Source of the DNA: Hyphomicrobiales bacterium
GTDB lineage: Bacteria; Pseudomonadota; Alphaproteobacteria; Rhizobiales; Beijerinckiaceae
Length of the DNA: 64,000 nucleotides
Direction: 5' to 3'
Assembly: GCA_019075865.1 (NCBI GenBank)
Contig: JAGXAN010000008.1
Span: 169,764 to 233,763 of the forward strand
The first letter of the stretch is position 1, and every line of letters starts with the position of its first letter. Under the pieces are notes generated by a model. The model did no database searches and was not told the DNA's origin. It worked only from the letters and a program-made list of their open reading frames with translations. Made by a program: the position numbers and the translations under genes. Of this stretch, positions 11,646-21,778 are shown piece after piece.

Positions 11646-12950
11646 ATGCTCGCCGACAAGGATCGCATTTTCACCAATCTTTACGGGCGTCATTCGCCCG
11701 CGCTCAAGGCCGCGCAAATGCGGGGTGCCTGGGACGGCACTAAATTTCTAATCGACCGCGGCCGCGACTGGATCATCAATGAAATGAAGGCTTCGGGCCT
11801 GCGTGGCCGGGGCGGCGCTGGCTTCCCGACCGGCCTCAAATGGTCGTTCATGCCCAAGCCCGATCCGGCGCGCCCGTCCTACCTCGTGGTCAATGCGGAT
11901 GAGTCTGAGCCCGGCACCTGCAAGGACCGCGAAATCCTGCGCAATGATCCGCATTTGCTGATCGAAGGCTGCCTCATTGCCTCCATGGCGATGGGTGCCC
12001 ATGCTTGCTACATTTACGTGCGCGGCGAATATATTGAGGAGCGCGACGCTTTGGAGGCGGCGGTGCAGGAGGCCTATGCGGCCAATCTCATCGGGCGCAA
12101 CAATGTCCATGGCTGGCCGTTTGACCTTTATGTGCATCACGGCGCGGGTGCCTATATTTGCGGCGAAGAGACCGCGTTGCTCGAAAGCCTTGAAGGCAAA
12201 AAGGGCATGCCGCGCATGAAGCCGCCATTCCCCGCCAACATGGGGCTCTATGGTTGCCCGACCACCGTGAACAATGTGGAATCGATTGCGGTGGCCCCGA
12301 CGATTTTGCGCCGCGGCGCCGCGTGGTTTGCCGGCTTTGGTGCCAAAAATAATGCCGGCACCAAGCTGTTTTGCATTTCCGGTCATGTCAATAATCCCTG
12401 CAACGTCGAAGAAGCCATGTCGATTCCATTTCGCGAATTGATCGACCGGCATTGCGGCGGCGTGCGCGGCGGCTGGGACAATCTTCTGGCCGTCATCCCC
12501 GGCGGTTCATCGGTTCGCTGCGTGCCAGCCGACCAGATTATCGATACGCCGATGGATTTTGACAGCCTTTCGAAGCTGCGCTCCGGGCTTGGCACGGCCG
12601 CAGTGATCGTCATGGACAAATCTACCGATATCGTGCGCGCCATTGCCCGCCTGTCTTACTTTTACAAGCACGAGAGTTGCGGCCAGTGCACGCCATGCCG
12701 CGAGGGCACCGGCTGGATGTGGCGTGTGGTTTCCCGCATGGCGGAAGGGCGCGCGCAAAAGCGCGAAATCGACATGCTGCTGGACGTGTCCAAACAGATC
12801 GAGGGGCACACCATTTGCGCACTTGGCGATGCCGCAGCCTGGCCCATTCAGGGCCTGATTACCCATTTCCGCCCGGAGATTGAGCGCCGCATTGACGCTT
12901 ATTCGGCCAATCCGCATTCCGAACCGGTGCAAATGATGGCGGCCCAATAG
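11646..12950 (+). CDS. nuoF: NADH-quinone oxidoreductase subunit F
   Basis: NuoF is the 51-kDa entry subunit: it binds NADH and FMN and carries cluster N3. The protein shows [16 protein letters not shown] (flavin loop), [16 protein letters not shown] (nucleotide site) and [12 protein letters not shown] (iron-sulfur ligands). The frame is open from a TTG at 11634, but ATG 11646 has GAGG seven bases upstream and gives a standard 434 residues. No nuoG follows: the next gene is a class II aldolase, so the remaining complex I genes must lie elsewhere. Confidence 0.96.
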   Translation: MLADKDRIFTNLYGRHSPALKAAQMRGAWDGTKFLIDRGRDWIINEMKASGLRGRGGAGFPTGLKWSFMPKPDPARPSYLVVNADESEPGTCKDREILRNDPHLLIEGCLIASMAMGAHACYIYVRGEYIEERDALEAAVQEAYAANLIGRNNVHGWPFDLYVHHGAGAYICGEETALLESLEGKKGMPRMKPPFPANMGLYGCPTTVNNVESIAVAPTILRRGAAWFAGFGAKNNAGTKLFCISGHVNNPCNVEEAMSIPFRELIDRHCGGVRGGWDNLLAVIPGGSSVRCVPADQIIDTPMDFDSLSKLRSGLGTAAVIVMDKSTDIVRAIARLSYFYKHESCGQCTPCREGTGWMWRVVSRMAEGRAQKREIDMLLDVSKQIEGHTICALGDAAAWPIQGLITHFRPEIERRIDAYSANPHSEPVQMMAAQ

Positions 12951-13022
12951 GGCATACCCCCGAATTCACTTGAGTTTTTGGCAGCATGAGCGACACTGAG
13001 CGAAAAATTTCAGGAGGTCGCC

Positions 13023-13799
13023 ATGAACAAGCATCAATCCGCCAGCCCCAGCCTTCGCGACAAAGTCAGCCAGGAGGAATGGACGCGCCGTGTCGATCTG
13101 GCCTGCGCCTATCGCTTGGTGGCGCATTTCCATTGGGACGACCTGATTTTTACGCATCTGTCGGTGCGCATTCCCGGGCCTGAGAACCATTTTCTCATCA
13201 ATCCCTACAATCTGATGTTTGATGAAATCACCGCCTCCAGCCTCGTCAAAATTGACGTCGAGGGCAAGCCAGTGATGCCAACGCCCTATGTCACCAATCC
13301 GGCCGGCTTCACCATTCATTCCGCTATTCATATGGCAAGGCATGATGCGCAGGCGGTCATGCACTTGCATACGCCGCAGGGCCAGGCTGTGTCGGCGCAG
13401 GCGCATGGCCTGTTGCCGCTCACCCAAACCGCCATGCTGGTGCGCGAGGAGGTCGCCTATCATAATTATGAAGGTGTTGCTACCGATCTGGACGAGCGCG
13501 GGCGGATCGTCGCGGATCTTGGCCACAAGGGGGCCATGCTGCTGCGCAACCACGGCACTTTGACGATTGGCGAAACCATCGCCGCCTGTTTTGTCAAAAT
13601 GTATTTTCTGGAGCGCGCCTGCGAGGCGCAGATTATGGCGCTTTCGGGCGGCGTCGAATTGCTCAACCACCCGCCCGAAGCGGCTGTGCAAAAGTCGGCT
13701 CAGCAAGGGCAGGCCGGGCTCGATATGGTGGCCAACAAACTGGTTTGGCCCGCGCTCATGCGCAAGATGGACCGCCTCGACAACAGCTATCGTAACTAG
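13023..13799 (+). CDS. Class II aldolase/adducin-family protein
   Basis: The 258-residue protein has the zinc-site pattern of the class II aldolase fold: AVMHLHTPQGQAV supplies two His and LLRNHGTLTIG a third. LACAYRLVAHFHWDDLIFTHLSVR matches the N-terminal part. The family includes fuculose-phosphate aldolase, related decarboxylases and adducin-like proteins without known activity, and the substrate is not evident. A strong AGGAGG-like site precedes ATG 13023. It stands alone after nuoF, with a different set of redox genes downstream. Confidence 0.85.
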   Translation: MNKHQSASPSLRDKVSQEEWTRRVDLACAYRLVAHFHWDDLIFTHLSVRIPGPENHFLINPYNLMFDEITASSLVKIDVEGKPVMPTPYVTNPAGFTIHSAIHMARHDAQAVMHLHTPQGQAVSAQAHGLLPLTQTAMLVREEVAYHNYEGVATDLDERGRIVADLGHKGAMLLRNHGTLTIGETIAACFVKMYFLERACEAQIMALSGGVELLNHPPEAAVQKSAQQGQAGLDMVANKLVWPALMRKMDRLDNSYRN

Positions 13800-13916
13800 C
13801 GCTGTAAAGGGGTTCTGGGCCGGCCCGGTCTGGCCATGGCTCGGCACCGGTGCCTTTATTCATGAATTTGGCGCATCACTTCATGCGGTTTAACGCGTCT
13901 AATGGATAGATCGTGA

Positions 13917-14960
<1,044 letters not shown>

Positions 14961-15027
14961 GTCTATGGTGGAAAATTGAGAGGCGGTACCGCGTGGTCGC
15001 GGGCCGCCTGGGTTATTGGAGATTGAA

Positions 15028-15768
15028 ATGACAGATAATGTGCACGGCAAAGTGGTTGTAATCACCGGGGCAAGCAGCGGCCTGGGGGCCGCCACGGCGC
15101 GCCACCTCACGAAATTGGGAGCCAAAGTGGTTATGGGTGCCCGCCGCCTCGACCGGCTCCACACACTCGCCAGCGAGCTTGGCCTGCCAGATACCGCTAT
15201 CGTGAAAACCGATGTGACCAAAGCCGTCGAGGTTCAACAATTGGTGGATCGTGCGGTGCAATTGCATGGCCGTATTGACGTCATGCTCAACAATGCCGGC
15301 TTGATGCCGCATTCGTTGCTGGAACTTGGCAAGATCGAGGATTGGGATCGGATGATTGATGTCAATCTCAGGGGTGTGCTTTACGGTATTGCTGCCGCGC
15401 TGCCGCATATGAAAGCCCAGAAAAGCGGGCACATCATCAACGTGTCATCGGTGGCCGGCCACAAGGTGCGTCCGGGCAGCGCCGTCTATGCGGCAACCAA
15501 GATCGCCGTGCGCATGCTCTCTGAGGGGCTGCGACAGGAAGTGAAACCCTACAATATCCGAACCACCATCATCTCTCCCGGTGCGGTCGAATCCGAACTG
15601 CCGCAGAGCATCACCGATGCCAATGTCGCCGCAGGCGTTCAGAAATTCTACGAAGCCCATGCGATTCCAGCCTCGAATTTTGCCCATATCGTCGCCTTCG
15701 CCATCAACCAACCGGCGGAAGTGGACATCAATGAGATATTGTTCCGCCCAACGTCGCAGGAATTGTAA
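15028..15768 (+). CDS. Short-chain dehydrogenase/reductase
   Basis: The 246-residue SDR has the Rossmann motif [10 protein letters not shown], the NNAG segment (MLNNAGLMP), catalytic Ser in INVSSVAG and the YAATK pair. It is a classical NADP-type SDR; the substrate is unknown. ATG 15028 is preferred to the TTG at 15016 because GGAG lies just before it. It ends 4 bp before the MFS gene, so the two are likely cotranscribed with the aldo/keto reductase. Confidence 0.9.
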   Translation: MTDNVHGKVVVITGASSGLGAATARHLTKLGAKVVMGARRLDRLHTLASELGLPDTAIVKTDVTKAVEVQQLVDRAVQLHGRIDVMLNNAGLMPHSLLELGKIEDWDRMIDVNLRGVLYGIAAALPHMKAQKSGHIINVSSVAGHKVRPGSAVYAATKIAVRMLSEGLRQEVKPYNIRTTIISPGAVESELPQSITDANVAAGVQKFYEAHAIPASNFAHIVAFAINQPAEVDINEILFRPTSQEL

Positions 15769-15772
15769 CGCC

Positions 15773-17122
15773 ATGCCCGAAGAAAGCGTGGCCGAGCCTG
15801 CCGTCCCGGAAGGGGTGGCGAAAATGGCCGCGCCGGACTATTCCGCGCCGATACCCGACATCTTCCCCGGCGATGCGCTGGAAGCCTCCAGCGTGACCGG
15901 GTTAGCGGAAGCAGAGCTTGCGCCGGTCGCCCGTCAGCCTTGGCGGGTGCTGGGCATATTGAGCGCGCTGATGGGCTTTGCCTCAATTTCAACCGATCTT
16001 TACCTGCCCGCCATGCCAGCCATGGGCAAGTCATTTGGTGCCTCCGACGGGCGCATCGAATTGACCGTTTCAGGCTTTCTCATCGGTTTCAGCCTTGGCC
16101 AATTGCTGTGGGGCCCGATCAGCGATCGCCATGGCCGACGGGCACCCGTGGCGCTGGGTCTCGTGCTATTCATTATTGGTTCGGCCGGATGCGCTGTGTC
16201 CGGCAGCGCAGAAGCCATGATCCTGTGGCGGATCGTGCAGGCGGTCGGGGCATGCGCGGGTGTCGTGCTCGGTCGTGCCATGGTCCGCGATCTCTATACT
16301 GGTGCCAAAGCCGCGCAAATGCTGTCCACACTCATGACCGTCATGGCCATCGCGCCATTGGTGGGCCCGATAGTCGGTGGACAAATTCTGGCCATCGCCG
16401 GTTGGCGTGCGATTTTTTGGGTGCTGGTCGGTGTCGGCCTTGCCACGCTCGCGGCGCTGCTGACGCTGCCCGAAACCCTGCCACCGGCGCGCCGTAACCA
16501 TGAGCCAATGGTCGATGCGTTCGTGCGCTACTTCAGCTTGCTGCGCAATCCCCGCCTGCTGGGCTATGCGGGGGCAGGCGGCTTCTTTTATGGCGGCATG
16601 TATGCCTATATTGCTGGCAGTCCACTGGCTTTCATCACCTATCATCACGTCGCGCCCGCGCTTTATGGCTGGCTGTTTGCGGTCGGAATTTTGGGCATCA
16701 TGTTGGCCAATATCGTCAATGCGCGGCTGGTAATGCGACTGGGCAGCGATAGGCTAATGGCATGGGGCACAGCTCTGGCGGCGGTCAGCGGCATCGCCAT
16801 TGCCATAACTGCCCGCACGGATCTCGGCGGTCTGGGCGGGTTGCTGCTGCCGCTGTTCCTGAGCGTTTCGTCCACTGGCTTCATTGTCGCCAATTCCATC
16901 GCCGGGGCCATGTCCGGCTTTCCCGAGCGTGCCGGGGCGGTGTCCGCGCTGATTGGTGCCGCCCATTATGGCAGCGGCATTCTGGGGTCGGCCCTGGTGG
17001 GCATCTTTGCTGATGGCACGCCATTGCCGATGGGTTGGGTCATCGCCGTTTGCGGTGTGGGCAGCTTCGTGTGCGCCATGCTGGTGCGCGCGCTGCCGCA
17101 GCAGCGCCCGCGCAACGCCTGA
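15773..17122 (+). CDS. MFS drug-resistance transporter, Bcr/CflA type
   Basis: The protein has about 449 residues: a 55-residue hydrophilic N-terminal extension, then about 12 membrane helices. FASISTDLYLPAMPAMGKSFG and GPISDRHGRRAPVALGL are the typical helix 1 and loop 2-3 signatures of the Bcr/CflA multidrug-efflux subfamily. The open frame reaches back to 15581 inside the SDR gene, but the upstream part is a shadow; ATG 15773 fits. It probably exports small toxic molecules across the inner membrane. Confidence 0.88.
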   Translation: MPEESVAEPAVPEGVAKMAAPDYSAPIPDIFPGDALEASSVTGLAEAELAPVARQPWRVLGILSALMGFASISTDLYLPAMPAMGKSFGASDGRIELTVSGFLIGFSLGQLLWGPISDRHGRRAPVALGLVLFIIGSAGCAVSGSAEAMILWRIVQAVGACAGVVLGRAMVRDLYTGAKAAQMLSTLMTVMAIAPLVGPIVGGQILAIAGWRAIFWVLVGVGLATLAALLTLPETLPPARRNHEPMVDAFVRYFSLLRNPRLLGYAGAGGFFYGGMYAYIAGSPLAFITYHHVAPALYGWLFAVGILGIMLANIVNARLVMRLGSDRLMAWGTALAAVSGIAIAITARTDLGGLGGLLLPLFLSVSSTGFIVANSIAGAMSGFPERAGAVSALIGAAHYGSGILGSALVGIFADGTPLPMGWVIAVCGVGSFVCAMLVRALPQQRPRNA

Positions 17123-17157
17123 CGGGCCCATTTGCAGCAGGCCCGGATCAGGTCGGC

Positions 17158-17547
17158 TTAACCCAGATAGTCCTGATCCGAAACCGGCTCCAGCCAGGTA
17201 ACCGCCACGCCGTCCTTTTTCTCGGCAATGGCCAGATGTGTCATGGCGCAATCGGGCGAAGCGCCATGCCAATGCCTTTCGTTCGGCTCAAACCAGACAA
17301 TGTCGCCGGGCCGGATTTCCTCAATCGCGCCATTCTCGCGCTGCACACGGCCACAGCCGGTGAGCACCAGCAAGGTCTGGCCGAGTGGATGCGTATGCCA
17401 GGCGGTTCGCGCCCCCGGCTCAAAAGTGACGGTAACACCGCTCAACCCGCCGCTGCCACTGAACGGCGCATCGAGGCGAACCCTGCCCGTGAAATAATCG
17501 CCGGGGCCTGCTTTGGAGGGTTCGAAACCAGCTCGCTTGATATCCAT
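17158..17547 (-). CDS. Cupin-domain protein
   Basis: The 129-residue single-domain cupin has [20 protein letters not shown] (motif 1 with two His and a downstream Gln) and [19 protein letters not shown] (motif 2), giving a metal site. Similar small cupins are often found beside aldo/keto reductases and carboxymuconolactone decarboxylase-like proteins. It is divergent from the LysR gene at 17655, the usual layout for a regulator and its target, and convergent with the MFS gene. Confidence 0.85.
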   Translation of the reverse strand: MDIKRAGFEPSKAGPGDYFTGRVRLDAPFSGSGGLSGVTVTFEPGARTAWHTHPLGQTLLVLTGCGRVQRENGAIEEIRPGDIVWFEPNERHWHGASPDCAMTHLAIAEKKDGVAVTWLEPVSDQDYLG

Positions 17548-17617
17548 TTTCTCTCTTCCAAAATGTAGTGACGACGTTTGATGTTAGCCTATACCCATCG
17601 TCACAGTCGCATCATCT

Positions 17618-17646
17618 CTTGTAAATTACATGGGCCTATGTACAAG
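17618..17646. promoter_or_regulatory. Inverted repeat, candidate LysR-family operator
   Basis: CTTGTA (17618-17623) and TACAAG (17641-17646) form a 6-bp inverted repeat enclosing a second, inner near-palindrome, ACATGGGCCTATGT. It lies between the divergent cupin and LysR genes, eight bases before the LysR start, where autoregulatory LysR sites usually sit. Confidence 0.45.
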
Positions 17647-17654
17647 AATCATCA

Positions 17655-18548
17655 ATGCAACGCGATGACCTTGTCGACCTCAACGCTTTCCTCACCGTAG
17701 CCGAGGAAAAGAGCTTTACCCGCGCGGCCGCCCGTCTTGGCACTTCACAATCAGCTTTGAGCCACACGATCCGCCGGCTGGAAACGCGCCTTGGCATTCG
17801 CCTGCTGACCCGAACCACCCGCAGCGTCGCGGCAACCGAGGCCGGCGAGCGCTTGATCCAGAAATTGCGCCCCGCGCTCGATGGCATTGGCCAGGAGCTC
17901 GAAGCCTTGAAGGAATTGCGCGACAAGCCGGCTGGCACCATTCGCATCACCACTTCCGAGCATGCCGCACGCACACGTATCTGGCCGGTGCTAGAAAATC
18001 TGCTTCCCGATTATCCCGACATTCACGTTGAACTCAGCCTCGATTCCAGCTTTGCCGATATTGTCACCGATCGCTTTGACGCTGGGGTGCGGTTGGGCGA
18101 GGCCCTCGCCAAGGACATGATCGCGGTGCGGATCGGGCCGGCCATGCGGCTGGTGGTTGTCGGTGCCCCAGCCTATCTGGCGCAGCACCCCGCGCCGCAA
18201 ACGCCGCATGATCTGGCAGCGCACAGTTGCATCAATCGCCGTCAGAACAGCTCTGGCGGCCTGTATTCGTGGGAACTGGCCAAGGATGGCCAGGAAATCC
18301 GGGTTCGTGTTGATGGCCAGTTGGCATTCAACGACGGCGGTTTCATCCTGCGGGCGGCGCTGGCCGGGTTCGGGCTGGCCTTTGTGATGGAAGATCAGGC
18401 TCGCCCCTATATTGCCGATGGACGGCTGAAATGCGTGATGGAGGATTGGTGCCCGTCGTTTTCGGGTTACCACCTTTATTACCCCAGTCGCCGCCAGCCC
18501 TCTGCCGCGTTTGCACTACTGGTGGAAGCGTTGCGCTATCGCGATTGA
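17655..18548 (+). CDS. LysR-family transcriptional regulator
   Basis: The 297-residue protein starts with the winged helix-turn-helix of LysR proteins (FTRAAARLGTSQSALSHTIRRLE) and continues with a periplasmic-binding-like effector domain (residues about 90-297, e.g. GFGLAFVMEDQA). It resembles the group regulating aldo/keto reductase-cupin clusters. It likely controls the divergent cupin and perhaps the AKR-SDR-MFS genes at 13971-17122. The inducer is unknown. Confidence 0.9.
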   Translation: MQRDDLVDLNAFLTVAEEKSFTRAAARLGTSQSALSHTIRRLETRLGIRLLTRTTRSVAATEAGERLIQKLRPALDGIGQELEALKELRDKPAGTIRITTSEHAARTRIWPVLENLLPDYPDIHVELSLDSSFADIVTDRFDAGVRLGEALAKDMIAVRIGPAMRLVVVGAPAYLAQHPAPQTPHDLAAHSCINRRQNSSGGLYSWELAKDGQEIRVRVDGQLAFNDGGFILRAALAGFGLAFVMEDQARPYIADGRLKCVMEDWCPSFSGYHLYYPSRRQPSAAFALLVEALRYRD

Positions 18549-18617
18549 CTTGGATGGCGCAGGATTTCGCATGTCAGGGCAGCCCCCTGCGGGATGACCT
18601 GCCATCCCGCGGTGGCT

Positions 18618-19394
18618 TCATTTTTGTTGGTAGGGTCGCAACCAGTCGAGGCCATTGACCGTGCCATTGGCCGGGCGATACTCACAACCCACAAAACCTT
18701 GATAGCCCAAGGCGTCGAGGTGGCGAAAGATGCGTGCATCATCGAGTTCGCCGGTAAGTGGCTCATGCCTTTGCGGAACAGCCGCAACCTGTATATGACC
18801 GATGATCGGCATAAGCTTTTCGAGGCTCACCATGACATCGCCATGAATGATCTGGCGATGATAGATGTCATATTGCAATTTGAGGTTTGGCAAAGCCATA
18901 TCGGCGATCAATCTGGCCGCAAAATTGAAATCGTTCAGGAAATAGCCCGGCATATCCCGCGCGTTGATGGGTTCGATCAATATGTCGATGCCATGCGGTG
19001 CCGCCTTGGCGCAGGCATATTCAAGCGCCTGCTGATAGGCCGCCAAAGCGCGCGCGTCGGATTTGTCGGCAATGCCACTCATCACATGCAGGCAGGGCGC
19101 CTTCAACGCCGCCGCATAGCGCAGGGCTTTTAACACGGAATCCCGGAATTCAGCATGGCGCTCGGGAAGCGCCGCGAGACCGCGTTCCCCCGCGTTCCAG
19201 TCGCCGGGCGGCAAGTTGAACAAGGCCTGTTCAAGGCCGTTTTCGCCAAGCAGAGCGGCCAGCTTTTCGGCTTCAAAATCATAAGGGAACAAAAACTCCA
19301 CCGCTTTGAACCCGGCATCCGCAGCCGCCTTAAAGCGCAACGGAAAATCCTGCTCATTGAACATCATGGTCAGATTGGCGGCAAATTTTGGCAT
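18618..19394 (-). CDS. otnI: 2-oxo-tetronate isomerase (hydroxypyruvate isomerase family)
   Basis: The 258-residue TIM-barrel protein begins MPKFAANLTMMFNEQDFPLRF and contains FLFPYDFEAEKL, HVMSGIADK, ILIEPINARDMPGYFL and YDIYHRQIIHGD, with the metal-binding Glu/Asp/His pattern of the hydroxypyruvate isomerase family. In the published four-carbon acid-sugar pathway, OtnI converts 2-oxo-tetronate to 3-oxo-tetronate. Here ltnD is 3 bp upstream in the same operon and otnK/otnC are nearby, so the tetronate role is more likely than glyoxylate metabolism. The sequence alone cannot exclude Hyi. Confidence 0.85.
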   Translation of the reverse strand: MPKFAANLTMMFNEQDFPLRFKAAADAGFKAVEFLFPYDFEAEKLAALLGENGLEQALFNLPPGDWNAGERGLAALPERHAEFRDSVLKALRYAAALKAPCLHVMSGIADKSDARALAAYQQALEYACAKAAPHGIDILIEPINARDMPGYFLNDFNFAARLIADMALPNLKLQYDIYHRQIIHGDVMVSLEKLMPIIGHIQVAAVPQRHEPLTGELDDARIFRHLDALGYQGFVGCEYRPANGTVNGLDWLRPYQQK

Positions 19395-19397
19395 GGT

Positions 19398-20309
19398 TCA
19401 GCTTTTCTTTGGCAGTTCGAGACCGCAGACTTGGGCAATCATGCGCGCGACGGAGGCATCATCATCCCCCTCCATACCGCATGCAGCGGTTGCCAGGAAC
19501 ATTTGCAGTGCGGATGAGGCCATTTGCACCGGAAATTTTTCCTGACGGCTCATGTCGCTGATAATGCCAAGATCCTTGGTGAAAATCGAAATAGCGCTGC
19601 GCGGTGCGTAGTCACCTTCCAAAATATGCGGCACACGGTTCTCGAACATCCACGAATTGCCCGCAGAGGCGGTAATCACCTCATAAACTTTGTCCAGATC
19701 CAGTCCAAGCCTGGCGGCAAAGGTCATGGCTTCGCAGGCGGCGGCAATATGGACGCCAGCGAGCAGTTGATTGACCATTTTGAATGAAGCGCCCGCGCCC
19801 GCAGCGTCACCCAAGTGATAGACCTTGCCAGCGACCACATCGAGCACCGGCTTGGCCCGGGCAAATGCCTCCTGCGCACCCGATGCCATGAAAGTCAGAT
19901 CTCCCGTCGCAGCCTTTGCCGCGCCGCCACTGATGGGCGCATCGAGATAATGGAGTCCAAGCGCCTGCGCTTCTTTGGCGAAGCTTTTGGCATTTTCCGG
20001 GGACATGGTGGCGCAGGAAACAATAACCCCGCCGCGTTGCATTTTGGCGGCGGCACCGTTTTCGCCAAACAGGATCATGCGCGTCTGCGCGGCATTGACG
20101 ACAACAATCACCAGCACATCGCTGCCAGCCGCCGCTTCGGCAGCGCTCACGGCGGTTTTTCCGCCAGCCTGAGCCAGGCCCTTCAACGCATCGGGGTTCA
20201 GGTCAAAACCCGTGATTTCCATTCCGCTTTTGGCGATGCACCGCGCCATGCCCAGACCCATCGAACCCAAACCGATGACGGCAGCTTTCAATTTTGTGGT
20301 TGTTGTCAT
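19398..20309 (-). CDS. ltnD: L-threonate dehydrogenase-type oxidoreductase
   Basis: The 303-residue member of the beta-hydroxyacid dehydrogenase family has the Rossmann start VIGLGSMGLGMA, the substrate-binding segment DAPISGGAAKAATGDLTFM and the catalytic-lysine helix in GASFKMVNQLLAGVHIAAA. The C-terminal half matches LtnD, which oxidises C2 of threonate with NAD. It is followed at 3 bp by the isomerase and is divergent from the LacI gene, with an operator-like palindrome in between. D-erythronate or related acids are possible alternative substrates. Confidence 0.85.
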   Translation of the reverse strand: MTTTTKLKAAVIGLGSMGLGMARCIAKSGMEITGFDLNPDALKGLAQAGGKTAVSAAEAAAGSDVLVIVVVNAAQTRMILFGENGAAAKMQRGGVIVSCATMSPENAKSFAKEAQALGLHYLDAPISGGAAKAATGDLTFMASGAQEAFARAKPVLDVVAGKVYHLGDAAGAGASFKMVNQLLAGVHIAAACEAMTFAARLGLDLDKVYEVITASAGNSWMFENRVPHILEGDYAPRSAISIFTKDLGIISDMSRQEKFPVQMASSALQMFLATAACGMEGDDDASVARMIAQVCGLELPKKS

Positions 20310-20431
20310 CGGCTCCGTCGGCTTTCTATTTTTTGCGCCCCGTGCTTTACACGAGGTTGCAGGTGTTGCGGACCATGCCAGATGCGCCGGTCAGCCTTGG
20401 GTTTGGTTTTATGCGTTTCAGTGGACAAGCT

Positions 20432-20447
20432 ATGATAGCGCTGTCAT
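20432..20447. promoter_or_regulatory. LacI-family operator-like palindrome, copy 1
   Basis: ATGATAGCGCTGTCAT is an imperfect palindrome centred on AGCGCT, the classic centre for LacI-family regulators. It lies in the 281-bp gap between divergent ltnD and the lacI-type gene. A near-identical core, TGACAGCGCTAACA, occurs at 21643. Confidence 0.65.
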
Positions 20448-20590
20448 TTCCGCATATTCATGAAATTTATGGCCCATGTCAATCTGGCTTCGCAGTCTCG
20501 TTTTTCGAAGCTGGCAAAGCCGGGTGAATCACGGTTATTATTGCTGGCGGCACCCGGGAGCTTTGCCGCGCATGAAGGGCGGTTGAGGCA

Positions 20591-21616
20591 ATGAAGGAAC
20601 GCAGGCGGTTAGCCGATCACAAATCGAAAGTGACTTTGTCTGAAGTCGCCAGACTGGCCAATGTCAGCGAAATAACCGTGTCCCGCATCATGCGCAACAA
20701 GGGCCCGATCTCGGAAGTCACCCGCCAGAGGGTGATGGCCGTCGTCAATAAGCTGGGTTACGTGCCCAACCGGATTGCCGGATCGCTGGCCTCTGCCAGA
20801 TCCAATATTATCGGCGTCGCCATTCCCTCGCTGTCGAATATCGTGTTTCCCGAAGTTCTGCGCGGCATTCATGCCGGTTTGAAGGGCACGGATTTTCAAC
20901 CGGTGGTCGGCGTAACCGACTATGATCTGGACGCCGAGGAGGCGCTGATACGCTCTTTGATGGCCTGGAAGCCGGCCGCGATGATTCTGGCCGGTTCCGA
21001 TCATACCGGTTCTGCGCAACAGATTCTCGTGCAAAGCGGAATTCGCATTGCGGAACTGATGGATATTGATGTTGAGCCAATCGATATTGCCGTGGGCCTT
21101 TCGCATCGCAGCGCTGGCTACGATTCCGGCCGCCATTTGATTGAACGGGGCTACCGCCGTTTCGGCTATATTGGGCATAATTGGCGTGACGATCGGCGCG
21201 CGAAATTGCGTTACGACGGTCTTTGCCAGGCCTTGTCCGAAGCCGGGTTGCAGGTTGTCGCCCATTCCATGGTGGAAGGTGCCAGCTCGACGCTCGCCGG
21301 GCGCGCAATGACGGCAAATTTGCTGGCAAACGACCCGACGGTCGATGTCGCTGTTTATTCGAACGATGACATGGCGATCGGCGGGGTGTTTCATTGCCTG
21401 AGCGCTGGCATAGCGATTCGCGAAAGGCTGGCGATTTTTGGCTTTAACGGGCTCGAACTGGGCGACGCCTTGCCAATGGTTTTGTCGACCATGCGCTCCA
21501 ACCGGTTTCTGATTGGCAAAATCGCGGTGGAAAAAATTATGGAAAATCTGGCCCATCGCTCCGGGCCCTGCGTGGTGGATACGGGATATGAAATTATCGC
21601 AGGTGAAACGGCATGA
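20591..21616 (+). CDS. LacI-family repressor of the tetronate genes
   Basis: The 341-residue regulator has the LacI helix-turn-helix (TLSEVARLANVSEITVSRIMRN) and hinge (YVPNRIAGSLAS), then a sugar-binding-type effector domain (YDSGRHLIERGYRRFGYIG, VYSNDDMAIGGVFH). It resembles the GntR-type subgroup that senses sugar acids. It sits between the two arms of the tetronate locus, each arm having the same palindrome in its promoter region, so it probably represses both. The ligand is likely a tetronate or an oxidised intermediate. Confidence 0.9.
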   Translation: MKERRRLADHKSKVTLSEVARLANVSEITVSRIMRNKGPISEVTRQRVMAVVNKLGYVPNRIAGSLASARSNIIGVAIPSLSNIVFPEVLRGIHAGLKGTDFQPVVGVTDYDLDAEEALIRSLMAWKPAAMILAGSDHTGSAQQILVQSGIRIAELMDIDVEPIDIAVGLSHRSAGYDSGRHLIERGYRRFGYIGHNWRDDRRAKLRYDGLCQALSEAGLQVVAHSMVEGASSTLAGRAMTANLLANDPTVDVAVYSNDDMAIGGVFHCLSAGIAIRERLAIFGFNGLELGDALPMVLSTMRSNRFLIGKIAVEKIMENLAHRSGPCVVDTGYEIIAGETA

Positions 21617-21642
21617 TCTTCATTGGGGGCGCTATTGCATAA

Positions 21643-21658
21643 TTGACAGCGCTAACAT
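21643..21658. promoter_or_regulatory. LacI-family operator-like palindrome, copy 2
   Basis: TTGACAGCGCTAACAT shares the TGA(C/T)AGCGCT core with the site at 20432. It lies upstream of the rightward operon at 21779-25465, suggesting joint control of both arms by the LacI protein. Confidence 0.65.
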
Positions 21659-21778
21659 TGTTCTTCAAATATAGCACGCGATCAAATGGGTGCGGTTTTA
21701 TCCAAAGATTGGTTCTTGCGGAAACCTGCCGATTTGTTGGTTAAATGTTAAGTGGCGCGCGCCAGTCAGGAATTTAAC

